Positions 54,199 through 63,061 of a DNA stretch of 64,000 nucleotides are shown here, piece after piece. Within the stretch, counting starts at the first letter, position 1; each line of letters opens with the position of its first letter. The translations under genes and the position numbers were made by a program. The notes under the pieces were generated by a model, which saw only the letters and a list, made by a program, of their open reading frames with translations, was not told the origin of the DNA and made no database searches. Source of the DNA: Anopheles merus (Eukaryota > Arthropoda > Insecta > Diptera > Culicidae); the NCBI RefSeq assembly GCF_017562075.2, contig NC_054083.1, positions 7,880,768 to 7,944,767 of the forward strand, given 5' to 3'.

Positions 54199-55611
54199 CA
54201 CTGGTGGACATAAAAATAGGAAAAAAAAATTGTGTGTTTTTTTTTTGCGTGCACTAGGTGTGTCATCGCCAACAGTTCGAGGCGTACTGAATTTGCAATA
54301 GTCGAATTATGCCTTTTATACTCTCATTTTTGGTGCGCTACTTATCTGAGTTTTGAGTGCCGGCAGCGTTTTGCGGCAGTATAAAAGGAGAGCCAAATCG
54401 TGTTGAGCTTCATTCTTCCATCAGTGGTCAAGGTGAAAGGTTGCTGTTGAAAAATTCCACAAAATCATCATGGGTCGCGGAAAGCACTGCACACCAGAGG
54501 AGCGAAAACACATTCAGGGGCTTTATCGTGAGAACGTGCCAATCAAGACAATCTGTAAGGCGTTCGGCCGTTCACGGACGTTTGTGGACAACGCCATTCG
54601 TAGCGAGGCTACGGGTAAATCGACAGGTCGTCCGCGAAAAACAACGGCCGACGTTGACGCGCAGATTGTTGAGATAATCAAGGCGGATCCTTTCAAAACT
54701 TGCGCTCAAATCAAGCAGGAGCTTGGTTTGCAAGTTTCGGCGAAAACGGTGTCTCGCCGTTTACACGCCGCTGGGTTCTGTGCCCGGAGACCGCGGAAGG
54801 TTCGTAAGCTGCTGCCGCACCACGTAGAAGCGCGCATTCGGTTTGCCGAAGAACATTTAGCTGCATCCATCTTTTGGTGGAGTAAAATCATTTTTTCGGA
54901 TGAGTCCAGAATCAATCTGGATGGTTCGGACGGCATTAAATACGTCTGGCGCCTTCCTAATCAGGCGTATCATCCGAAAAATACGATAAAAACCCGAAGT
55001 CACGGAGGCGGCCACGTAATGGTGTGGGGTTGCTTCTCCTGGCACGGCCCGGGTCCTTTGTTCCGTATCAACGGGACACTGAACTCGGAAGGGTATAGAA
55101 AAATACTTAGTCGTAAGATGTTGCCATACGCCCGACAAAAATTCGGAGACGAAGAGCATTACATCTTTCAGCATGATAACGACTCTAAGCACACATCGCG
55201 AACAGTTAAATGTTATTTGGCAAACCAGGATGTGCAAGTTCTACCGTGGCCTGCGTTGAGTCCTGACCTAAACCCAATTGAAAATCTGTGGTCAACTCTC
55301 AAGCGTCAGCTTAAGAACCAGCCTGCACGTTCAGCCGATGATCTATGGACACGCTGCGAGGTTATGTGGGAAAACATACCCGAAAGCGAATGCCGTAAGC
55401 TCATCGAAGATATGGCCAAACGCTGTCAGGAAGTGATAGCGAATAACGGTCATCACATTGACCGTTAGAATGTGTTTTCGCTCTGTGGAACACCGCAACA
55501 CCTCCTCCCAACAACCACTTAAACAGTCCTTTTCAGGGCTACCAAATATTTCTGACAAGAACTATGTCTTTCGGTCACAGAAAAAAGTTCCTATTTTTAT
55601 GTCCACCAGTG
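54199..55611 (+). mobile_element. Tc1-type transposon, complete and apparently intact
   Basis: The 1,413-bp element has inverted ends CACTGGTGGACATAAAAATA (24-25 bp matching) and TA on both sides (54197-54198, 55612-55613). It contains one uninterrupted 332-residue transposase gene in the usual position. It is inserted in the decayed Tc1 relic 53445-56345, whose frames resume on both sides. Intact ends, target duplication and gene make this the best candidate for a recently active element in the window. Confidence 0.93.
54470..55468 (+). CDS. Tc1-type DD34E transposase
   Basis: The 332-residue protein cuts and inserts its own element at TA. Residues 1-50 form the first helix-turn-helix (PEERKHIQGLYRENVPIKTI, GRSRTFV). 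GRPR at 53-56 is the AT-hook-like linker, and residues 60-115 hold the second HTH (DPFKTCAQIKQEL, SAKTVSRRLHAAG). The catalytic core has FSDES with Asp144, then VMVWGCFS, QHDNDSKHTS with Asp236, and PDLNPIENLW with Glu271. Spacing Asp236-Glu271 is 34 residues, so DD34E. Length and domain order match active Tc1 transposases. The ATG at 54470 is chosen because it begins MGRGK directly before the HTH. There is no internal stop or frameshift. Confidence 0.93.
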   Translation: MGRGKHCTPEERKHIQGLYRENVPIKTICKAFGRSRTFVDNAIRSEATGKSTGRPRKTTADVDAQIVEIIKADPFKTCAQIKQELGLQVSAKTVSRRLHAAGFCARRPRKVRKLLPHHVEARIRFAEEHLAASIFWWSKIIFSDESRINLDGSDGIKYVWRLPNQAYHPKNTIKTRSHGGGHVMVWGCFSWHGPGPLFRINGTLNSEGYRKILSRKMLPYARQKFGDEEHYIFQHDNDSKHTSRTVKCYLANQDVQVLPWPALSPDLNPIENLWSTLKRQLKNQPARSADDLWTRCEVMWENIPESECRKLIEDMAKRCQEVIANNGHHIDR

Positions 55612-55613
55612 TA

Positions 55614-56284
55614 CCATGCTCCCCACTTCTCGTATAAAAAAACCCCTAGTCATCACATTGCACCCTTCATACATATTGGTTTGTTGGATCGCATCTAGAT
55701 ATGTTTGAACATCAGATCTAATTTGGACTCATCTGTCCAAATACCAGTTTTTCAATAATCTAACGATATATCTACATATTCTTGATCATATCGAAGCCAA
55801 TTTTCTTTGTTAATTTTGCTGTAGATCGGGCGAGGAGCTTGAAGGACGCCACAGCTAACGGACAGTAAATGAAGAAAATGGCAATGTGATAGCTAGGAGG
55901 TGTTTATCTTTAGGAGTAGCAGAAAACATTCTTTTGTAACATCCTTTATCAATACTTTGGGATATTTATTTAAAAAAAGGGTTTTGAAAACTAACAAAAA
56001 AACATTTCTCAACTCGTATCGTATAAAGCACCTTGCATGTCCTCCATAATTTGTGGCAGATTATAGGTGCGAAGGTGGATACAACTGGTGTAACAAACAA
56101 ATAAATTTAAATTTAATGCTCTGGATATCGCTTGAGAAGAACCAGATTGAGAAAAACTAGATACAGAACTAGATAAACCTTAAAAAATTAAAAAAAACGC
56201 CAAAGATCCTCGAACATGTAAAAAAGGTGAGAGGAACATAAGTTTGGTGTTATATTTGTTCAGAAAAATAGTTTCTGTAGAATG
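55614..56284. other. interior of the Tc1 relic
   Basis: Minus-strand Tc1 remnants lie at 55640-55830. The rest is AT-rich, without a frame I recognise, and leads to the right TIR of the relic. Confidence 0.5.
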
Positions 56285-56340
56285 AATAAAGTGGACACTT
56301 TATTTTGGCACACTGATTTTGATCAATTTTGGGAAAAAAA

Positions 56341-56372
56341 TTTCATGGTATGGTATGGTATGGTATTCATCT
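56341..56372. repeat. (GGTAT)n microsatellite
   Basis: ATGGTATGGTATGGTATGGT repeats a 5-bp word right after the TIR of the Tc1 relic, and the word appears again at about 56382-56394. Confidence 0.8.
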
Positions 56373-56522
56373 AAATCATGGTATGGTACTGCACTTTGTT
56401 AAGCATATCACGAACAATACTTCAAAAAATAAAGCAGTACAAGTAAAGCAGCCACTGTATCCTTTTTCTTTTGTGTTGTGGTTCGATGTCGGGGGTGGCT
56501 TCTACGCGGACATTATATTTTT

Positions 56523-57120
56523 TTAATTTGTTATGCAGTCAGGCGTGGTGTGAGATGACTTTGAGGGTTCATCAAAAAATTCACCAGGTAATCGGAGTGT
56601 TGTACCACAGGTGAGTTCTGTACTGGTTGTACCGATGTCTTCTTTTATGCTAGAGCGCATACCAAGCTGCGCTGTTGAAACTGCTTCCGTCCAACAGGCG
56701 TGTTTGTGGCAAAGGATAGCGGTTTTTAGCTGTCGATGCATCCCTTCAATCTGGCCCTTTGATTCGGGGTAGTAAGGTGTTGTTCGAAGGTAGTCGATTC
56801 CCATCATTGAAGACAAAGAACGAAACATTTCCGATTAAAATTGCCTTCCGAGTTCGATGCTTATTTTAGAAGGAACACCAAATCTCGAAATCCATCCTAT
56901 GATAAAGGAACGTGCAACGGTGATGTTTCGGCGGTGATGTTGGGGATCGGTAATGCATCAGGCCTAGGCGTAAATTTATCGATAAGCAGTGCGCATTTCC
57001 TTCTGATGGTGGTAGTGGTCCGATTAGATCTATGTGTACGTGTGTGAAGCGAGCGTTCGGTGTGGCTATAGCGGATGTAGATGTCTTGTTATGACGTATT
57101 ATTTTATTTTTTGTACTCAA
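56523..57120 (-). pseudogene. CsRn1-type integrase, core and C-terminal part
   Basis: Reading leftward, the frame ATPNARFTHVHIDLIGPLPPS gives the first catalytic Asp. LSSMMGIDYLRTTPYYPES and KGQIEGMHRQLKTAILCHK follow, in which the usual VERfHR has become IEGMHR, with catalytic Glu retained. The end is TCGTTLRLPGEFFDE. Frame changes lie near 57050, 56870 and 56830. The region with the second Asp is damaged. It is continuous with the zinc-binding domain at 57889-58036 apart from the MITE insertion. Confidence 0.75.
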
Positions 57121-57153
57121 TACATGTCTCTACGAACGCTTTGCATTCCTTTC

Positions 57154-57888
57154 CTACCCGTTGCGCAAAGCGATCGAACACTTCTAAACCTCTCGCTCAA
57201 TGTAGCTAGAGAGTAGGAAACAATAATGATAAAGCGAGGTGAAAAGATGGGGAAGAGTGGAAGGAGAGAAGGAGGGGAGAAAGAGAACGTGGGTGTGAAC
57301 TATTTTTCGGTCACTATCATTTTTGCGCCATCACGGTCGTGTACCGGAGCTTTTTTGTCAGAAAGAGATAAACACATACAGCGCGCTCTTTCGAACGACC
57401 GTAAACGCTTCAATCGATCAAGAGCTTCGATCGGTTCTTCGGACGTTTCTGCTCGCTTTCTCGATCAGTTTCGGCGGAAAGCGAGCTAGAAACCGAGCTC
57501 ATGAACTGCTCGATATTGTTGTGCGGGTACCGATGCCCGCTGCGCAAAGCGATCGAAAACTTGTCAGCCACTCGCTCAATGTAGCTAGAGAGCAAAAACC
57601 AATAACGATAAAGCGAGGTGAAAGAGAAAAGAGAGAAGAAAGAGAACGTGGGTGTGAACTATTTTTCGGCAATAATCATTTTTGCGCCAACACGGTCGCG
57701 TATCGGAGTTTTTTTGTCAGAAAGAGATAAACACATACAGCGCGCTCTCTCGAAATACCGTAAACGCTTAATCGATCAAGAGCTTCGATCGGTTCTTCGG
57801 ACGTTTCTGCTCGCTTTCTCGATCGGTTTCGACGGAAAGCGAGCTAGAAAGCGAGCTCAAAAACTGTTCGATTTTGTTGTGCGGGTAG
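57154..57888. mobile_element. head-to-tail dimer of a MITE with CTACCCG ends
   Basis: The insertion runs from CTACCCGTTGCGCAAAGC to TTTGTTGTGCGGGTAG, so its outer ends are inverted repeats of CTACCCG. Inside it are two direct copies offset by 379 bp (57154-57530 and 57536-57888), each with its own CCCG...CGGG ends, joined by CGATG. They share CTCGCTCAATGTAGCTAGAG, TTTTTGTCAGAAAGAGATAA and GCTTCGATCGGTTCTTCGG. It interrupts the integrase right after RFVW. ORFs here overlap in all frames and are not real. Confidence 0.75.
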
Positions 57889-58036
57889 CCATACAAAGCG
57901 TTGCGATACCAGGTGTGTTGTTCCTCTAATGCTAGGATGCGATAAGCTGTGCAGTTTGGAGATGATTAGTTTTCTGTGCGCTTTGGAAACGAAAGGTCGG
58001 ATGTATTGTGTGGAAATATAGCAGAAAATGGAGTAA
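57889..58036 (-). pseudogene. CsRn1-type integrase zinc-binding domain
   Basis: The minus-strand frame reads KLHSLSHPSIRGTTHLVSQRFVW, with the His pair of the HHCC domain. The Cys pair (CKAFVETC) lies on the other side of the MITE near 57120-57150. It joins RNase H at 58037. Confidence 0.75.
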
Positions 58037-59350
58037 TTAAAAAACCTGTAGTTCGCAATCGATTTGTTGTGCATCTGCTAATTGATTATAATCGATGATC
58101 GTGCTACTGCTATCTATACGGCTTAGCATATCTGCTACTAGGTTGTGTTTGCAGGCCACGTGCCGTATATCGGTGGTGTACTCGCGGATGAAAAGCAGTC
58201 TTCTTTGTTGCGTGGGATTGGCTATTTCGAGTTTTTGGTCAAATGCAGTGGTTAACGTTTTGTGATCCGTGTATACGATAAATTCACGTGTTTCCAAAAG
58301 ATCTTTAAACTGCTTTACCGAATCGTATATAGCATTAAGTTCGCGATCATAAGTGCTGGCTTTCTTAAGTGCAGGTGACAATTTCTTAGAAAAGAACGCG
58401 AGAGGTTCGATACCCTTGTTAGATAACTGATTTAGTGCAGCTCCTATAGCATGACTTGAAGCGTCAACATCTAAGGCGAGCTTTGCATTTGGTAAAGGGT
58501 GAGCTAATAAAGCTGCGTTTGCCAGATCGTGTTTGCATTTTTCAAATGCTTGCGTGCTGTTTTCATCCCAGGTAAGTATGGTGGAGTCATTTTTTATATT
58601 GCCATTCGTCATACCGTGCAAAATTTGTTGGCGCTCTGCTGCATGCGATATAAAACGCCGGTAAAAATGTATCATGCCAAGGAAGCGTTTCATTTGTCTG
58701 GCCATGGTTGGTTTCGGAAAATCAAAAATAGCTTGAACCATGCTGGGTTTTGGTTTAATACCATCTGCGGTTACAAGATGACCAAGAAATTCTACCTTTG
58801 CTAGCGCGATCTAACTTTTTGTTGGATTAATTGTTAGTCCGTTCTGCCTCAAACGTTCGAACAGTATACACAAATGATGGTGGTGCTGTTATTCGTTCTC
58901 GGAGGCGATGCATACATCGTCAACATACGGAAAAAAATCTAAATCGCCAAGGATGGAATACAGGTGCCGTTGTAACATTTGTCCTGCGTTTCGAAGGCCA
59001 AATATCATGAAATTAAATTCAAATTACCTGAATAGTGTTGAAATGACTGTTTTGGGTATGGCTTCATGAGCCACAGGTATTTGATGGTATGCACGTTGCA
59101 AGTCGATGCAAGAAAATATTTTTCTGTCATACAAAATATTTGAAAAATCTTGAATGTGGGGCACGGGATATCGGTCAGGAATGGTAATGGCATTCAAGTT
59201 CCTATAGTCCCCACATGGTCGCCATTTCCCATCTGTTTTCTTTACGAGGTGTAAAGGGCTTGCCCCATAGCTTTTCGAGGGTTTGCAAATGCCGTTTTTT
59301 ATGAGGAAATCAAATTCCGCTTTTGCTTCACGTAACCTTTCTCGGTCCAA
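58037..59350 (-). pseudogene. CsRn1-type reverse transcriptase and RNase H
   Basis: One minus-strand frame runs through all blocks, broken by three in-frame stops near 59024, 58890 and 58812. RT blocks are SKSYGASPLHLVKKTDGKWR, CGDYRNLNAITIPDRYPVP, FSCIDLQRAYHQIPV (first Asp), FGLRNAGQMLQR and PYVDDVCIASE (catalytic YVDD). The RNase H domain has LALDVDASSHAIGAAL, ASTYDRELNAIYDSV and FIVYTDHKTLTTAF, with D-E-D residues in place. It copies element RNA to DNA in related active elements. This copy cannot because of the stops. Confidence 0.88.
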
Positions 59351-60056
59351 ACGACGTGGACGGTAAAATACGGGTAATTATTTGGTTTGTTACGTTTGTA
59401 TTGATTGGCTTGCATATGTTATCGAGTTTCGTGATATCTTTGTATTTGTTTAATAGGTGTGAGAAACTATCGTTAAAAGTACATGCGAATACGTGTGCTG
59501 GTAGTATATTAGTGATGTGTATCTTGTTTTTTATTAGATTGTTGCGTTGGATATCTACGAGTAGATCGAAGTGTTTTAAAAAATTAGCTCTGATAATATG
59601 CGAATCTACATCTGCTATTGTAAATAGCCATGTGAATGATTGGTTAAGACCGATGTCTAGGGTTAGGTTTTTTGTGCCGAGCAATCGGTACGAGCTGCCA
59701 TTTTTAGCGAAGAGTTTTCTGGCTAGCATCGGGTTCATTCTGTCCTTGGCGGATGGTGGTATGACCGAAATCACAGCGCCGGTATCGATCAGGAATCTGT
59801 TGTTGGTTCTGCTGTCGTTCACATAGATACGCTCGATTACTTCGGCCAAGATGAGTGTGAGAGTGTAGAGAGAAACGCACTACTTTTTTCGGGAGTAAAC
59901 CGGCAGATACTCGTCGAAAAAAATACACTTAGTGTTTGTGTCATTAGAGTGCTCATTCTCACACTTCTCTGCCTTGTTTCCATGGCGATAGTGGAACCAA
60001 CAGATCCAGCGGCGCGGTGCGCGTGATGGTGTGCGTGATCGCATGGCGCTAGAAGT
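59328..60056 (-). pseudogene. CsRn1-type Gag end and aspartic protease
   Basis: The region to the right (about 59900-60056) holds CWFHYRHGNKAEKC, the unusual zinc-finger-like motif that ends Gag in this group. The frame from 59849 has NRFLIDTGAVISVIPPS (DTG active site) and ends NQIITRILPSTSFGPRKVT, where homology passes to the RT frame by a frame change near 59340. A stop near 59890 separates the two parts. Confidence 0.8.
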
Positions 60057-60755
60057 TCATTGCCCCCATGGTTGGCTAGACGGATGACGCTGTCTGGATC
60101 GAGAACTTCTATGTGTGTTGCCATCTGCATACGAATATCGATCTGCTGTTAGGACTTCATCTAGGCGGCGAGAGAGTGCATCGATACGGGCTTCTAAACT
60201 GCAGGCTGCGGCAGGAGTGTTGATCTCATTAACGGTGCAAATGGCATTGCTAGGCGCTTCGAGGATTTTATCCGCTACGCTGGCTTGATCATCAAGCGAT
60301 GCGGATGGAATTGCAGCAATAATGGAGCGAATTGTGGTTGGCAAGGCGCGTAACCAAATGTTAGATAGGATGCTATCGGAACATCCTTCTCCTCCCATTC
60401 TGCGCATCTCGGAAAGCAGAGTAGAGTATCTATCAGCCAAGGTCGACTTGTTGCATTTTGCAATGGCGGCGTGAAAAAATTTTGCGCGGGTACCGAGTGC
60501 AACGATCACTGCGTTTAACTTGTGCTTATCGGAAGCAACGTTGTTAACATAAAATGCCGCTTCTAAGCAAACGAACCATGTTTCCACATCTTCGGAGTCG
60601 AATTCGGGAAAGCGTATTTTGGCGTATGAGCTCGCGATCTCTGCCTCTTCTAGTTTCGGCTGTCGAATAATAGGCGCTGGCTGTAGCGGTGCAGGCGAAT
60701 GCTGGGCTGCCATCGCTGGCGCAACCATCACCGGTGCTGGTGCGGGGTCGGTCAT
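60057..60755 (-). CDS. CsRn1-type Gag, nearly complete
   Basis: The 232-residue frame starts MTDPAPAPVMVAPAM and has an alanine/proline-rich N-terminus. Residues 41-170 have the retrotransposon Gag core: KIRFPEFDSEDVETWFVCLE, NVASDKHKLNAVIVALGTRA, then LLSEMRRMGGEGCSDSILSN and IWLRALPTTIRSIIAA, with SLDDQASVADKILEAP after. It ends at a stop just before the zinc-finger-like motif. It forms the capsid of related elements. The frame has no stop over the core. About 20-30 residues may be missing between LADRYSTLLSEMR and the usual spacing. Confidence 0.85.
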   Translation of the reverse strand: MTDPAPAPVMVAPAMAAQHSPAPLQPAPIIRQPKLEEAEIASSYAKIRFPEFDSEDVETWFVCLEAAFYVNNVASDKHKLNAVIVALGTRAKFFHAAIAKCNKSTLADRYSTLLSEMRRMGGEGCSDSILSNIWLRALPTTIRSIIAAIPSASLDDQASVADKILEAPSNAICTVNEINTPAAACSLEARIDALSRRLDEVLTADRYSYADGNTHRSSRSRQRHPSSQPWGQ

Positions 60756-60940
60756 TGTCCTTCACTCGCGATTATTGTATAGCGAAACACTGAACTTGTT
60801 ATCGCGACGCGCGAAATATTTTCGATGCGTATAAAATCAATAGCACTTCGCGGAAGTAGAGTACGCGGTCGAACACTCGCGGCGATAAATTACACGATTG
60901 TAATTTTTGCGATCGAAACTAAACTTTTTCGGTTTTCGCG

Positions 60941-60953
60941 TTCGGGGTCACCA
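60941..60953 (-). promoter_or_regulatory. primer binding site (tRNA primer), CsRn1-type
   Basis: The minus strand reads TGGTGACCCCGAA, very close to the conserved TGGTGACCCCGAC primer site of CsRn1-group elements. It lies directly after the presumed 5' LTR end and upstream of the Gag start at 60755. Confidence 0.7.
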
Positions 60954-61120
60954 GTTATAGAGTTATGCGTGTCAACTACTATCTACTTCGGATGTACGGA
61001 TGTGCGGAATGATTTCTACTCACGTCTGTTTCCCTTAGCGGTCAAAAATGAAAGAGAGCGTTTATATTTTATTTCCGATGCACGGTAGTGCAGTTATCCG
61101 GTTCGGTACGATTACCAAAT
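60954..61120 (-). other. partial 5' LTR of the CsRn1-type element
   Basis: Next to the primer site, the minus strand has GGAAATAAAATATAAACG (polyadenylation signal) and ends in CTCTATAAC. The outer border is not defined. At about 61130-61210 a GTGTGGTG-rich minisatellite begins. Confidence 0.45.
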
Positions 61121-61231
61121 TAAGCCGATTGCTTGCCTGCGGTGTAACGCAAGTGTGGTGTGTAAGGCAAGTGTGGTGTATAGCGCAACTACACACCTGT
61201 GGTGTGGTGCAGCTTGCGTGCGAGGTACGCC

Positions 61232-61498
61232 ACAATGCCTTTGTTGGCAATGTCTGTACACCCACTTAGATGGACACTTTTTTGACGAGTGTCCCGACCC
61301 GAGACAGTTGAAACACAAGTTTAGTTCCCTTGCTCTTTCTCGTCTTGTTGTTATTGGCAATGCTAAAAACTCTGGGCATTTATTTATGTAGTGTGGCTGT
61401 TTTTTATAGACCTTGCAGTTCTGTATTGTGCTACTATAAACCCTTGAGATTGCTGGTTTAGCTTTGCCTTTATCCTCGGCTCCACATTGCTCTAGCAC
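61232..61498 (-). pseudogene. BEL/Pao Gag zinc-finger fragment
   Basis: The minus-strand frame reads KKQPHYINKCPEFLALPITT, then RRERARELNLCFNCLGSGHS, SKKCPSK and YRHCQQRHCG. This is the double zinc-finger block of BEL/Pao Gag (H..nkCp.F, LCfNCL..gH...kC). The first Cys of several pairs is lost. It is followed by the GTGTGGTG minisatellite on its 3' side and abuts gypsy RT on its 5' side. Confidence 0.7.
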
Positions 61499-61509
61499 GT
61501 CACATTGCC

Positions 61510-62034
61510 GAGTGATGAATTTAAGGATGGCAAATAGTTCGGGAAACTTGTAATATTCTGACGAACTGCTTTGTCACACTCCTCCGACCACTTGAATGTT
61601 TTTTTATTTTTCTTACTACCATGTTCAGCAATAAGTTTGTGCAAACGTCTCAGCGCATCGGAAAGCCCTGGCAGAAAACGGTGATAATAGTTTATCATTC
61701 CAACAAATCGTTGCAATTGTTTTAACGAATGCGGTGTTGGAAATGATTGTATCGCCTCTACCTTCTTTGAGCATGGGGTGCTTCCTTTATCTGAGATTGT
61801 ATGCCCTAGAAAATCGATAGTAGAAAGTCCTAGCGCACACTTAGTTGGTTTGATTTTTATGTCGTATTCTGCTAGCCGATTGAATACCCTTTGTAAGTGT
61901 TCAAGGTGAAGTTCCTTTGTCGGTCTAGCGATTAAAATGTCGTCAATGTAGACGAAAACGAAATCAAAACCGTTGAATAGACTATTCATAAACCTTTGGA
62001 ATGTTTGACCTGCATTTCTAAGGCCAAAAGGCAT
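61510..62034 (-). pseudogene. gypsy reverse transcriptase fragment
   Basis: The frame begins MPFGLRNAGQTFQRFMNSLF and has VFVYIDDILIA (catalytic YIDD), KIKPTKCALGLSTIDFLGH and LQRFVGMINYYHRFLPGL. The last part, KKTFKWSEECDKAVRQ, leads to RNase H. It resembles CsRn1-type RT but differs from the copy at 58741-59350. It ends abruptly at a junction with the BEL fragment. The 5' side is cut at 62034 by an LTR-like sequence. Confidence 0.8.
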
Positions 62035-62351
62035 TGTTGCGTGCGAAATGCATGCAGAATAAAAATAAAAAAAATAAAAGTGAAAAGACAGAAGATCGGT
62101 GAATTTCCACGAAACGCCAGCCGCACCCCCCGATGAACGTCGCTACCAGCACGCGCAGCACCGGTACCGTCTACACAAAGCGTGATCGACAAGGAGTTTC
62201 TGGAATCGCCGGTGCGAACATATGTCGCCGGGAGTGACAATGGAAACCGGGAGCGCAATGGACAATGGAATGGGAGTTGGGGACAAACGGGAATGGGAGG
62301 AAAGGCGTAGAATTTTGGGTTAGTATCGTGCAGAAAAAATTGTGAATTTTT

Positions 62352-62395
62352 TCGTATATAAAGGCGGCTCAAGCTGGAGCCAAATCAGATTCGAA
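62352..62395 (+). promoter_or_regulatory. TATA box and initiator of the LTR-like sequence
   Basis: CGTATATAAAGGCGGC is followed about 30 bp later by ATCAGATTCGAACG, which fits an arthropod initiator (TCAGTT-like). It lies in the LTR-like segment, consistent with a retrotransposon promoter. Confidence 0.4.
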
Positions 62396-62545
62396 CGATA
62401 AGCCAAAGCGTTAAGAGCTTCATTTCAGAACATCCGAAATAATCCGAATCTCTCAAGGAACGATCCCCCTTTCTGTTGCATAGACTCCCGAGGCAGCGAG
62501 GAGCACTAGCTGAAAGGCTTGGAGAATTCCCCGTTGTAGCCGTAG

Positions 62546-62752
62546 GAGCCGGTCTCATGGTACAGTCGTCAACTCGTACGACTTAATAACATGCCCGTCA
62601 TGGGTTCAAGCCCCAAATAGACCGTGCCGCCATACGTAGGACTGACTATCCTGCTATGGGGGGAAATCAATAAGTCACTGAAAGCCAACCCCACAAGTGT
62701 GTTGGCAGGCCTTGACCGGCATCGGTTGTTGAGCCAAAGAAGAAGAAGAAGA
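62546..62752 (+). mobile_element. tRNA-derived SINE, copy 3
   Basis: It starts GAGCCGGTCTCATGGTACAG and contains box B GGGTTCAAGCCCC and the tail GAGCCAAAGAAGAAGAAG. AGCCGTAGGAGCCGG lies on both sides (62538-62552 and 62753-62767). The last seven bases overlap the SINE start, so the true duplication may be AGCCGTAG. It is almost identical to copy 4 at 63652-63857. Confidence 0.88.
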
Positions 62753-63061
62753 AGCCGTAGGAGCCGGAACCTTCGCCCGGCGGAGCCCCTCGGCCGCAAC
62801 AAAATAACTATGACTATTTTGATAACAAGTTTTATTTATACTTAATGCGACATGTACCTATGGTTTATGAATTGCGTGAAGTTACTTCCTCGTTTGAACC
62901 GTGAGAATGGTTGACTACCTGTTTATGTTTGTTGCGTTTCTGAAGCGCGCACTATTGCTTGAGGCGTGTTTTGCTTGAACTTTGTTTTAACTTGAGGTGT
63001 TTTAACTTGAAGTGTTTTACTTCGCTACATTCGCATATATGCTTTTACTTCATAATGAGGT

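Larger units (their letters stand above)
53445..56345 (-). mobile_element. decayed Tc1-type element with about 100-bp TIRs
   Basis: GATCAAAATCTGTGTGCCAAAATAAAGTG at 53471-53499 is mirrored at the right end by its near-complement around 56285-56325, and homology extends about 50 bp on each side. On the minus strand, relics of a Tc1 transposase are visible: KTGIWTDESKLDLMF near 55700-55745, MFQQDDDSS near 54075-54110 and WLPLSFNLNPIEIS near 53730-53775, which correspond to the three catalytic regions in order. It is split by a SINE and by the intact Tc1 element. Confidence 0.7.
56523..61120 (-). mobile_element. CsRn1-type gypsy LTR retrotransposon, decayed
   Basis: On the minus strand, in order, are a 5' LTR end, a primer binding site, gag, protease, RT, RNase H and integrase. 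The order, the PBS reading TGGTGACCCC and the CWFHYRHGNKAEKC motif in Gag identify the CsRn1 group of Ty3/gypsy elements. Gag-pol is broken by stops and frameshifts, and the integrase is split by a dimeric MITE. A 3' LTR was not recognised to the left of 56523. The integrase fragment at 18113-18940 belongs to the same group. Confidence 0.85.
62035..62803 (+). other. LTR-like sequence with promoter, split by a SINE
   Basis: It starts TGTTGCGTGCG and ends GGCCGCAACA, so TGTTGCG pairs with CGCAACA, as in LTR ends. The SINE at 62546-62752 lies inside. A TATA box is at about 62354. No direct duplication flanks it and no second copy is visible, so an LTR (perhaps of the copia element to the right) is likely but not proven. 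Confidence 0.4.

Noticed and set aside
62578..62612. possible tRNA gene from the GGTTCAAGCCCC box
   Set aside because: The sequence is repeated as part of a SINE with a (GAA)n tail and cannot fold into a full cloverleaf with an acceptor stem.
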